Assembly: GCA_023150875.1 (NCBI GenBank)
Contig: JAKLKC010000028.1
Coordinates: forward strand, 17,544 to 81,543
Length of the DNA: 64,000 nt
Direction of reading: 5' to 3'
Source: Myxococcota bacterium
GTDB taxonomy: Bacteria > Myxococcota_A > UBA796 > UBA9615 > JAKLKC01
Below, piece by piece: positions 1 to 11,640 of this stretch. The notes beneath the pieces are model-generated. The model saw nothing but the letters and a program-made list of their open reading frames with translations, made no database searches and had not been told where the DNA came from. Made by a program: the position numbers and the translations under genes. Numbering within the stretch: position 1 is the stretch's first letter; each line of letters starts with the position of its first letter.

Positions 1-2067
<2,067 letters not shown>

Positions 2068-2159
2068 GTACCCTGTCCGTGCCGAAGAGTGCCTTCGCTT
2101 CCGGCACCGGCTGTGCTTGCCTGCGGGGGGCCACCGCGATCCCGTCCACCGGAGGCCCC

Positions 2160-3005
2160 ATGCCCAGCAGCCTTCTCCGCCCTCTCTCCCCGGCCGCGTG
2201 CATCCTGGTCCTCGCGGCGGGTGCGTGCGTACCGGAATCCGGGCTCGACGACGATACGACGCCCGCGGGGGATGCTTGCGTCCTGACCTCCGCGGGTCGT
2301 GCCCTGGTGGACGAGGCCGCGGTCGACGTCGCGAGCGACGTCATCGCCACCCTGTCCGCCGCAGGGAGCGCCCACGTCGGCTACGCCCTCTCCCTCCTCG
2401 GCGTCGACCAGACCCACACCAGCGCGGGGGACCTGGCGTGTCCCGAGCCCCACGAGTGGGAAGGGATCTGCCTGGAGACGGTGGGAGATCCCTTCTGGGA
2501 CGCGTTCAGTCGATGTACGCGCTACTCATGCATCGAGGTGGACGTGGCGGGCGTGGACGCCTGGGTGCAGGCCGTCGAAGTCGGCACGCACGTCGTTTAC
2601 GCCACGACCACCGTCCCCGGCGAGGCCGAGTACACCGCGCTGCCGTCGATCTCGTGGAGGGTGGGCATGGACCAGGACGTCTACGGCGAGGGGGCCTCCG
2701 CGGAGGCCGACCTCCGTTGGGACGTCACGGTCACCCCCGACGACGAGGCCCCCCTCGTCCTCGACGCCACTGGGGGGGTCGAGTTCATCCGGGGTGTGGA
2801 GGGCATGGAGGGGACCATCGACCTCACCTTCGCCTCCCTCGCGGCGGGGGAGGTCCCGGTGGCGATGACCATGCAGCGGAGCGAGAACCGTTGGGAGGGC
2901 AGGATCGAGTCGGGCGGCGAGGTGCTCGCCGAGGCCCACCAGGTGGCGGTCATCCCCACCCTCCCCCTGTTCACCTGGACCGGGGACTGCGCGGGGGACG
3001 GGTAG
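2160..3005 (+). CDS. Lipoprotein of unknown function
   Basis: A 281-residue protein with an N-terminal hydrophobic stretch ending in the lipobox LAAGAC, so it is expected to be exported by Sec, lipidated on Cys and anchored in the envelope. The mature part starts with an Asp/Thr-rich linker (DDDTTP), a feature shared with several lipoproteins in this window. The rest looks beta-rich, with alternating polar and hydrophobic runs and four cysteines around residues 90-125 that could form disulfides. I recognise no family. It lies downstream of metH on the same strand but has nothing evident to do with methionine synthesis. The ATG was chosen because it gives a complete lipoprotein signal; longer in-frame extensions run through metH in another frame. 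Confidence 0.75.
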   Translation: MPSSLLRPLSPAACILVLAAGACVPESGLDDDTTPAGDACVLTSAGRALVDEAAVDVASDVIATLSAAGSAHVGYALSLLGVDQTHTSAGDLACPEPHEWEGICLETVGDPFWDAFSRCTRYSCIEVDVAGVDAWVQAVEVGTHVVYATTTVPGEAEYTALPSISWRVGMDQDVYGEGASAEADLRWDVTVTPDDEAPLVLDATGGVEFIRGVEGMEGTIDLTFASLAAGEVPVAMTMQRSENRWEGRIESGGEVLAEAHQVAVIPTLPLFTWTGDCAGDG

Positions 3006-3022
3006 GACTTCACGAGAGACCG

Positions 3023-3283
3023 TCAGGCCTTCGTCTCTCCTCCCCCGCCGCCGCGTAGGAACCGGATGATGAAGACCAGCATCGCCACCAACAGGAGGGC
3101 CAGGACCAGGGCGAAGAGGAGCCCGAGGATCCACGCCAGGAGGCCCCACCCTCCCATGCCCCAGCCACCGGGGCAGCCCGGGCAGTGCCCCCAGCCTCTC
3201 CCCTGGGCGTAGGCCGACGCGGAGGCGGCCAGGGCGGCGACGAAGGCGACGACGAGGCCGGCGGACGATGGGGCGAGGGCCAC
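3023..3283 (-). CDS. Small membrane protein with signal peptide and one TM helix
   Basis: An 86-residue protein. The GTG start is preceded by GGGAGG at a good distance and gives a clean signal peptide ending near ASAYAQ; an ATG 20 codons upstream would only add a non-hydrophobic extension. After a Gly/Trp/Cys-rich segment (GWGHCPGCPGGWG, with a CPGC pair that might bind metal or form a disulfide) comes one long transmembrane helix of Leu, Ala and Val (about residues 50-77) and a short Gly-rich tail. The layout resembles small SHOCT-like or stress-associated membrane proteins, but no family signature is present. It is convergent with the preceding lipoprotein. Function unknown. Confidence 0.55.
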   Translation of the reverse strand: MALAPSSAGLVVAFVAALAASASAYAQGRGWGHCPGCPGGWGMGGWGLLAWILGLLFALVLALLLVAMLVFIIRFLRGGGGGETKA

Positions 3284-3483
3284 GGTCGGGCCTCCCGGCG
3301 GCTTCCCTCCCCCGAAGATCCACCCACGCAAGGAGCACGCCACTCGACGCGGACCCGGGGGCGGCGCCGATCCGGAGGCGGTCTGGGCTGCGGCCGTGCT
3401 TGTGCCCGACCCCCCGGGAAGGGTACAGAGAGATCCCGCGACCCGCCGCCGGTCCCCCCCGAGGCCGGCGCCGAGGAGGGCCC

Positions 3484-5415
3484 GTGTCCGCCGCCACCCC
3501 GCCCCCGTCCCCTCGCCGCCTCGCCGGCGCCTCCGCCGTCACCGCCGGCGCGCTGCTCCTGATCCCCTTCGTCACCGCCTGCTCGGACTACCTGCTGGGG
3601 AACACCGACGAGGACCCCATCCCCGAGCCGGACGACGACACCACCCCTCCCCCCGACGACGAGGGGATCCCCTGCCCCGAGGTCGAGTACCCGCCCGAGG
3701 AGATCGGCCCCGGCGACGCCTGCACCCCCGACAACCCCTCCACGGGGATCAGCCCGGTGGTGGAGTGGGAGTACGGGGGCTTCGACGGCTGCTTGTCCCT
3801 CCCCACGGTGGGGGACATCGACGGCGACGGCGCCGCCGAGGTCGTGGTGAACATCACCAGCCTCTTCGCCACCCCCGGCGAGCTGGTGGTGCTGCGGGGG
3901 GACGGGGGAGGGGAGGTGTGGCGGCACTCCACCGCCCAGCTCGGCTTCGGAGCGTCCCCCACCCTGGCGGACCTGGACGCCGACGGCAGCGCCGAGATCC
4001 TCGTGGTGAAGGAGTACGCCTCCTCCCTCCTCCCCTTCGCGCAGGGGGACTACACCGTCGTCGCCTACTCCGCCGACGGCACGATCCTGTGGGAGTCCGC
4101 GCACTTCATCGGCGCCGACTTCGAGTACGCCACCTCGCCCTCGGTCTCGGACATGGACCACGACGGGTCCCCGGAGATCGTCGCGGGGAGGGCGATCCTC
4201 AACGCCGACGGGACGACCCGGGGCGTGGGGATGTACGGCAGCGGCACCAGCGGGCTGGAGGGGTGCCTGTCGGCGGTGGCCGACCTGGACCTGGACGGTG
4301 TCGAGGAGGTGATCACCGGCAACGCGATGTACACCCCCGACGGGATGCACACCTGGCAGGACAGCTCGTCGAAGGACGGCTACGTCTCGGTGGCGAACCT
4401 GGACGAGGACCCGGAGGGGGAGTTCGTCGTGGTCTCCAGCAACGAGATCCACGCCCACGACACCGACGGCAGCCTGCTGTGGGGACCCGACACCTACTTC
4501 GCCAACTCGACGATCTCCCCCGTCGCCATCGCCGACGTCGACGTCGACGGGTGGCCCGAGCTCCTCTTCGCGGGCGCAAACCAGCTCTACGCCGTCAACC
4601 ACGACGGATCCCCCCTGTGGAGCGTCCCCATCGTGGACGAGAGCGGGGCGACGGGACCGAGCGTCTTCGACTTCGGCGGGGACGGCAGGCCGGAGGTCGT
4701 GCACATCGACGAGGTCCAGGTGCTCGCCCTGGACGGCCCGACGGGGGACGTGGTGTTCCAGACCGACGAGCATGGGAGCAACACCATGTTCGACTACCCG
4801 GTGATCGCCGACGTGGACGGGGACGACGAGGCGGAGCTGGTGGTCTGCCACAACGCCTACAGCTCGGCCGTGTCCGTCTACGGGGATCCCGAGGGCTCGT
4901 GGGTGCCGGCCCGGCCCGTGTGGAACCAGCACGCCTACGGGATCACCCACATCAACGACGACCTCACCGTCCCCGTGGACGCCGTACCCTCCTTCGTCGC
5001 CTCCAACACCTGGCACTCGGGGACCTCGAGCCCCGGGCAGGCCCTGGACGTGGACCTCGACGGGGAGATCCTCGACGTGTGCACCCACGAGTGCGAGCGG
5101 GGCTCGGTGTGGGTCACCGTTCAGGTCCGCAACCGCGGGCTGGAGGCGGCGCCTTCGGGGATCGCCCTCTCCCTCTACGCGCGCCAGGACGGCGGTGACG
5201 TCCTGATCGCCACCGGCAGCACTTCCGCGGGCATTAACAGCGGGTGGACCAGCGGCGGGATCCGCCTGGAGGCCTCCGCCCAGGAGGTGGAACAGGCCAG
5301 CGCCCTGGTGCTCAAGGTCGACGACGACGGCACCGGCACCGGCGCCGTGGAGGAGTGCTCCGAGACCAACAACCTGTGGACGGGATCAGGGTCCTGGTGC
5401 GGCGAGGGGGGATGA
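3484..5415 (+). CDS. FG-GAP/VCBS-repeat surface lipoprotein
   Basis: A 643-residue exported protein. The GTG start has a good GAGGAGGG Shine-Dalgarno and is followed by a signal ending in the lipobox FVTAC. After a Pro/Asp-rich linker (about residues 30-70) come at least six FG-GAP/VCBS-type repeats with Ca-binding loops such as GDIDGDGAAE, ADLDADGSAE and SDMDHDGSPE, which normally build an integrin-like beta-propeller. The last 110 residues (VTVQVRNRGLEAAPSG onward) look like a CARDB-type Ig-like domain. Such proteins are displayed on the surface and bind calcium; ligand unknown. It is convergent with the methyltransferase gene on the other strand. Family assignment is firm, role is not. Confidence 0.85.
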   Translation: MSAATPPPSPRRLAGASAVTAGALLLIPFVTACSDYLLGNTDEDPIPEPDDDTTPPPDDEGIPCPEVEYPPEEIGPGDACTPDNPSTGISPVVEWEYGGFDGCLSLPTVGDIDGDGAAEVVVNITSLFATPGELVVLRGDGGGEVWRHSTAQLGFGASPTLADLDADGSAEILVVKEYASSLLPFAQGDYTVVAYSADGTILWESAHFIGADFEYATSPSVSDMDHDGSPEIVAGRAILNADGTTRGVGMYGSGTSGLEGCLSAVADLDLDGVEEVITGNAMYTPDGMHTWQDSSSKDGYVSVANLDEDPEGEFVVVSSNEIHAHDTDGSLLWGPDTYFANSTISPVAIADVDVDGWPELLFAGANQLYAVNHDGSPLWSVPIVDESGATGPSVFDFGGDGRPEVVHIDEVQVLALDGPTGDVVFQTDEHGSNTMFDYPVIADVDGDDEAELVVCHNAYSSAVSVYGDPEGSWVPARPVWNQHAYGITHINDDLTVPVDAVPSFVASNTWHSGTSSPGQALDVDLDGEILDVCTHECERGSVWVTVQVRNRGLEAAPSGIALSLYARQDGGDVLIATGSTSAGINSGWTSGGIRLEASAQEVEQASALVLKVDDDGTGTGAVEECSETNNLWTGSGSWCGEGG

Positions 5416-5475
5416 GGGCCGCGGGCGGGCGCGGTGGGGAGGCGGCGGGGGCCGGGATCGGGCGGAGAGGGGGGA

Positions 5476-6171
5476 TCAGGCCGCGGGCTTGCGCCCCAGC
5501 ACCGTCGCCGCGGAGCCCCAGCCGAGGCTCTCCACCTCGACGTCCACCAGCCCGTTCAGGCCCATCTGCTCTACGGAGTCCTCGATCCAGCGGGTCTTGC
5601 GGATCACGTCGGGCAGCAGGTCGAACATGGTGCCCCAGTCGGGGTACCGGGTGCGGGCCAGCTCCCGGAGCTTCACGAAGTGGCGCTCCCACTGGTCCCG
5701 GGCCTCGGGCTCGGCGGGGTAGGCGAAGTCCTGGAGCAGCAGCCAGCCGCCGGGGGCGAGCATGGCCGCCATGTTCCGCACCAGCACGGTCAGGTCGACG
5801 TACTTGGGGATGTAGCAGGAGGTGATGTAGTCGAAGCGGTCGTCCAGCCGAACCTCCTGGGCGTCGGACAGGATGAAGTCCACGTTGCCGATCCCCTCGG
5901 CGGCGGCGTGGGCCCGGGCCTCGTCCAGGTATTCGGCGCGCAGCTCCACTCCGGTGATCCGGGCGTCGGGCCAGCGCCGGGCCATCTCGAAGGTGAGGAT
6001 CCCCGTCCCGCAGGCCAGGTCCAGCACCCGCTTCGGGGCGTCGATCCGCGCCAGCAGCCGCTTCTTCCAGGCGTTGTCCTGCCCGAAGGTGGTGAGGTGG
6101 ACCATCTTGCCGTAGGAGCTCCCCGTCCCGTGGAACAGGGTGTGTACGAGCTCGACCTTGCTTTCGGACAT
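5476..6171 (-). CDS. Class I SAM-dependent methyltransferase
   Basis: A 231-residue cytoplasmic enzyme of the UbiE/COQ5-like class I fold. Motif I is VLDLACGTGIL, followed by the acidic post-I residue in ITGVELR, SDAQ for motif II and the MLAPGGWLLLQDF post-motif. The N-terminus (HTLFHGTGSSYGKMVHLTTFG) resembles quinone and small-molecule methyltransferases, but nothing fixes the substrate. The ATG at the MSESK start gives the expected length; in-frame codons further upstream encode only Pro/Arg-rich sequence. It is divergent from the FHA regulator gene, separated by 191 bases. Methyltransferase: sure. Menaquinone or other small-molecule substrate: guess. Confidence 0.88.
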   Translation of the reverse strand: MSESKVELVHTLFHGTGSSYGKMVHLTTFGQDNAWKKRLLARIDAPKRVLDLACGTGILTFEMARRWPDARITGVELRAEYLDEARAHAAAEGIGNVDFILSDAQEVRLDDRFDYITSCYIPKYVDLTVLVRNMAAMLAPGGWLLLQDFAYPAEPEARDQWERHFVKLRELARTRYPDWGTMFDLLPDVIRKTRWIEDSVEQMGLNGLVDVEVESLGWGSAATVLGRKPAA

Positions 6172-6340
6172 GCGTTCAGGCCGTTTCGAGGGGCGGAGGG
6201 CCCCCGATTCGAAGACCGGACTCCGGAGGGGATCCGGTCGGGTGGCGCCAGCGGGCGGCGGCATTGTACCGGAGGAGGGGGCGGGCCGCGACGGATCCCC
6301 GCGCCCTCCTGCCCCCGCACCCGGCACGCGGCCCCGGGTG

Positions 6341-6346
6341 TAGACT
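6341..6346 (+). promoter_or_regulatory. Candidate -10 box TAGACT
   Basis: A TAGACT hexamer in otherwise GC-rich DNA, 16 bases before the ATG of the FHA regulator. The same hexamer occurs upstream of the genes at 56412 and 58247. No convincing -35 element is seen, so the leader would be very short and an activator may be needed. Confidence 0.35.
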
Positions 6347-6362
6347 GGCCCCCGGGTCCCCC

Positions 6363-7405
6363 ATGGCGTCACTGCGGTCACTGGAGACGGGCGAGGTCCT
6401 GGTCCTGCGGGAGTCCACGACGGTGGGCCGCGCCCCGGGGAACGACCTGGTGTTGGCCACCGAGACCGTCTCCAGCCACCACGCGGTCCTGGAGTGGCGT
6501 GACGGCGCCTGGTGGCTCCGGGACGCGGGCTCCACCAACGGGACGGCCGTCGACGGGAGGCGGATCGCCGGGCGCCACGCGCTGTTGGCGGGCGCCACCC
6601 TCCACTTCGGCCCCGACTGCGCGTGGACTGTGCGGGACGTGGATCCGCCTGACTCCTCCGCGGGGGAGGGTCCTCCTCGACTCGTCAGCCGCGCCAGCGG
6701 CGCCTGCTACCCCCTCCACCGCGACCGCTTCGTGATCGGCACCGGCCCGTCCCACGACCTTTGCCTCCCGACGCGGGATGCGGCGGGCGAGGGGGCGATG
6801 CTCGCGGTCCTCCACCGGGAGGACGGGGGGACGTGGCTCTCCGCGGTGCTGGGGGCCGTCGAGGGTCCGTGGGGGCGGGCCGAGCCCGGGGGGGCGCCCG
6901 TCCCGCTGGAGCCGGGGACGGCCTTCCGCGTCGCCGGCGTCGACCTGGAGTTCTCGGCGCCGGAGACCGCCGCCACAGGGTCCACGCGGAAGGCGGCCCC
7001 CGAGGGCGAGGAGAAGGTCTACGCCTACCGCCTGGTCCTCACCCGGACGGGGGAGACCGGGGATGTCGAGGTCGTGGACGGCTCCGTGGTGCGGCGCTGG
7101 CCGGATCAGATGCTGCGGTTCGACCTGCTCTGGGTGCTGGCGGCCGGGCTGCCGGAGGCCGCGTCTTCGCCCGTCCGCGAGGGGCCGCCGGAACCGCGGG
7201 CGGGGTGGATCCGGGACGTGGAGGTCGAGGCCGCGCTGTGGGGGGCGAGGGGTGCCTCCCGGATCAGCCCCGCCACCCTCCCCAAGCTGATCTGGGACAC
7301 CCGCGGGATGCTGGCCCAGGGGGGCGTGGACGGCTGGTTCATCGAGAAGAAGTCGGGACGGACCCGCCTGCGGCTGCGGCCCGACCAGGTGGAGCGGCGT
7401 TCCCA

Positions 7406-7409
<4 letters not shown>
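6363..7409 (+). CDS. Double FHA-domain regulator with C-terminal winged-helix-like domain
   Basis: A 348-residue cytoplasmic protein. Residues about 12-85 form an FHA domain with the phosphothreonine-binding signature (GRAPGNDL, SSHH, GSTNGT). A second, weaker FHA-like repeat covers about 105-205 and lacks the clear SxxH/GSTN pattern. After a linker, residues about 225-345 look like a winged helix, with a recognition-helix-like stretch (SPATLPKLIWDTRGML) and a wing (GWFIEKKSGRTRLRL) resembling OmpR/PhoB-type effector domains. Its TGA overlaps the GTG start of the following kinase (GTGA), so the two are probably made together and the FHA domain may read phosphothreonines produced by that kinase. 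The DNA-binding assignment is inferred from pattern only. Confidence 0.8.
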
Positions 7410-9079
<1,670 letters not shown>

Positions 9080-9257
9080 GGCCGGAATCGCCAACGTGCT
9101 GGGCGCGGCCCTGCCGTTGCAGCGCGCGGACGCGCAGCGCTCTCCCGCGGCCCCGTCCGGCGTAACCCCGAGGTAACGGCGCGCCGCTCCCCCCGAGGTA
9201 CAAGTCGCTCGTCACCCGGAGCGCGGATCCCCCGCCGCTCCGAGGGAGGAGCGAACC

Positions 9258-10028
9258 ATGAGACTCACCTGCGCGGCCGCGGCGTCCACGGCGCTGGCCC
9301 TCCTGGCGGCCACCCCCGCCTCCGCCACCCAGACCTACCCCGTGCGCCAGTTCAACGGGACCTACGACCTCGAGTGGGAGGAGGTGTGGATCGACCTCCA
9401 CCTGGCGGCCGCGGCCCCGGGGGCGAGCTGGGCGGCGGACGTCCCCGTCCTGCTGGACGTGGACGGCATCGACGCCAGCGAAGAGGAGGCGATCTGGCAC
9501 GAGGTCCATGACCCCTGCGCCGACGCCCTGGGGGAGGACCTCGGGGCGGCGTTCTGCGCTCCCCTGGCGGACGCCGTCGCCGAGGCCCTGGTCACCACCA
9601 ACGACGCGCTGCTGGCGGTCCTTCCGGTGAGCGTGCGGATGAGCGTGAGCTACGCCGACGCGATGAACTGGCTCTACCGGGCGCTGGGCGTCTACCCGGC
9701 CACGGGGGCCCACTTCACCGCCGACGGGCCTCCCTTCGCCGCCGGCTACGCCCTCGACAACAACGACGGGGCGTCCAACGGGCACTTCTTCACCGGGGGC
9801 TTCGTCCTCAACGGCGCGGGGGCGGTCGAAGCCCTCGCCTGCCTCGACTCCTCCTGGATCGGGATCGACGGGAGGATCGACCGCACCGCGCGATTCGCCA
9901 TGGGTGGGTCGTTCACGTCTGGGCGGGACCTGACCTGCGCGGGCGGGGCGCCCGGCTACGAAATTGTCGCCGACATCGGCCTCGCCATGGGCGGTGACTT
10001 CACCGGTCAGCGGCGCTTCGGGGACTGA
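9258..10028 (+). CDS. Secreted protein of unknown function
   Basis: A 256-residue protein with a textbook Sec signal peptide (MRLTCAAAASTALALLAATPASA, cleavage after ASA) and a strong GAGGGAGGAG Shine-Dalgarno before the ATG. No lipobox, no membrane helix after the signal and no transmembrane tail. The mature part begins with aromatic, acidic sequence (YDLEWEEVWIDLHLAAA) and ends with Gly-rich beta-like segments (FAMGGSFTSGRD, LAMGGDFTGQ). Four cysteines lie in the mature protein. I recognise no family. A 10-base direct repeat sits in its upstream region at 9166-9175 and 9191-9200, on the scale of an operator. Confidence 0.75.
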   Translation: MRLTCAAAASTALALLAATPASATQTYPVRQFNGTYDLEWEEVWIDLHLAAAAPGASWAADVPVLLDVDGIDASEEEAIWHEVHDPCADALGEDLGAAFCAPLADAVAEALVTTNDALLAVLPVSVRMSVSYADAMNWLYRALGVYPATGAHFTADGPPFAAGYALDNNDGASNGHFFTGGFVLNGAGAVEALACLDSSWIGIDGRIDRTARFAMGGSFTSGRDLTCAGGAPGYEIVADIGLAMGGDFTGQRRFGD

Positions 10029-10176
10029 GGCCGGTCCCGTCTCCCCCCCCCTCGCGGCAACGGCGGGCGTCGTCCTCGGCCTCCCGCCCCGGCCCGGCAT
10101 GGTAGGCTTGCCGCGCCAGCACCTGATCGCGACCCCGGTGGACGCCGCCCGCCGGGGTCGTGGGGAGGAGGACGAA

Positions 10177-11640
10177 GTGGTGGGGGGAAGGCGGTTGGTC
10201 CGGGCGGCGGTGGCGGCGGCAGCCGTGGTGGCCACCCCCATCTCGGGGGTGGCGGCGGAGGCGGCCACGGCCGGTCCGGTCCTCGTGGTGAGGGCCGGGC
10301 AGACCGGGGCGGCACTCGGCCTGGAGTCCGGGGCGGCCTGGGCCACGCGGCTGGCGCGCCGGGAGTGGAACCCCGCCGGTGTGGTCGGCGCGGCCGGGGT
10401 CCCGGTGGAGCTGTTCCCCGACGGCCCCGCGGCCGACGTGCCCTCCTCGGCCGTCCCCTGCGCCGGCCCCCCCCTCGCCCGCATGGCGCTGGAAGAGGAG
10501 TCGGAGCGGGCCCGGCTGGTCCTGGTGGGGGGTGGCGAGGACTCGGACACCGACGCCTTTCAGAGGCTACTGGGAGTCGAAGAGCGCTTGTCCTGCGCGG
10601 ACTTTCCTGTGGACCGCAGCCTGATGGGGGCGCTGTACCTCTACCTCGCCCGGCTGAGCCACCGCGTCGGGGGCCCGGAGGCCGCCATCGAGGTCCTGGA
10701 GCGGCTGGCCCGGATGGCCCCGGATTACCGATTCCCGTCGGAGGACTGGGCCGAGGGCGGGAAGCTATGGGAAGAGGCCACGCGCGTGGCCCAGCCGGGG
10801 GTCGCGGTGTACCGGGCGTCGGCGGCGTCCACGTCGGTTCACCTGGACGGCGCCGTCCTCCCCGACGGGGCGGTGGTCCCCTCCGGCCGCCATCTGGTCC
10901 AGCGGGTCAGGGTTGGGGAAGTCCGCGGCTACTGGTGGGCGATCCCCGAGGAGGCCCGAACCCTGGTGATGAGCCGGGGCACGGCGGCACGGGAAGAGGC
11001 GCTGTCCCCCCCCTGTGGCGGCGCGTTGGCGGAGGACGCGAGGATGGGCCTGGTCGCCCTCGCACGCCAGCACGGGGGCTCGGGGGTGGCGGTGGTGGAG
11101 CGGGGGCCGGACGGGAGGGTGACCCTCGCGTCGGTCCGCCTGGAGGACGGGACGGTGGAGTGCCGCGAGGCGCCGCCCCCAGACCGCATCCTTGCGGCGG
11201 CGTGGGGTGGGGCCGCGGTCCGGAACGGGGCCGCGCCGGGGGGCACGCCGCTCCCGGAGTTCGAGGTCGGGGCCTTGCTTCGGGGGCGGGTGGCCGGGGC
11301 GCTGCACGTGCAGGGCAGCGTGTCCCTGGACCTCGTGTCCGCCCGCCTCCCGGACGGATCGACGCTCCCGCCGAACCTGGGGGTGGCGGCGGGCGTGAGG
11401 TGGCAGCCCGATCTGGGCCGCCTGGGGCCGGTCCTGGGCGTCGACGCCCAGGGGCTCGTCCCCAGCACCGGGGGCGGCGGGGCGGTGGGGGTCGCGGGGA
11501 CGGCCGGGCTGCGGCACGCCGCCGGGCGGCACCTGCGCCTGGAGGTGGAGGCCCGGGGGGGCGTGCTGGGGTGGCCCGTGGACGCGGCGGCGAGCCCGTT
11601 CGTCGGACTGAGGCTGGCGGTGGGAGGCGCGAGATGGTGA
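10177..11640 (+). CDS. Exported protein with probable outer-membrane barrel C-terminus
   Basis: A 487-residue protein. Of two adjacent GTG codons the first lies five bases from a GGGGAGGAGG Shine-Dalgarno. The N-terminus (RRLVRAAVAAAAVVATPISGVAA) is a signal peptide. The middle has a helical TPR-like stretch (LMGALYLYLARLSHRVGGPEAAIEVLERLARMAP) followed by a PEGA-like segment (VHLDGAVLPDGAVVPSGRHLVQRV), an arrangement I associate with myxobacterial envelope proteins. The last 130 residues alternate hydrophobic and polar residues with repeated Gly and end in an aromatic residue (FVGLRLAVGGARW), as in outer-membrane barrels. Its TGA lies inside the first codons of the next gene, so the two are probably co-expressed. 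Function unknown. Confidence 0.72.
   Translation: MVGGRRLVRAAVAAAAVVATPISGVAAEAATAGPVLVVRAGQTGAALGLESGAAWATRLARREWNPAGVVGAAGVPVELFPDGPAADVPSSAVPCAGPPLARMALEEESERARLVLVGGGEDSDTDAFQRLLGVEERLSCADFPVDRSLMGALYLYLARLSHRVGGPEAAIEVLERLARMAPDYRFPSEDWAEGGKLWEEATRVAQPGVAVYRASAASTSVHLDGAVLPDGAVVPSGRHLVQRVRVGEVRGYWWAIPEEARTLVMSRGTAAREEALSPPCGGALAEDARMGLVALARQHGGSGVAVVERGPDGRVTLASVRLEDGTVECREAPPPDRILAAAWGGAAVRNGAAPGGTPLPEFEVGALLRGRVAGALHVQGSVSLDLVSARLPDGSTLPPNLGVAAGVRWQPDLGRLGPVLGVDAQGLVPSTGGGGAVGVAGTAGLRHAAGRHLRLEVEARGGVLGWPVDAAASPFVGLRLAVGGARW

Noticed and set aside
2526..5088. Long antisense reading frames of several hundred codons opposite the FG-GAP and lipoprotein genes
   Set aside because: They are Val/Asp/Gly/His-rich mirror frames of GC-rich coding DNA, lack start signals and show no motif; the plus-strand genes carry clear signals and domains.
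5416..5475. Intrinsic terminator between the convergent FG-GAP and methyltransferase genes
   Set aside because: GC-rich inverted matches exist but without a T tract on either strand.
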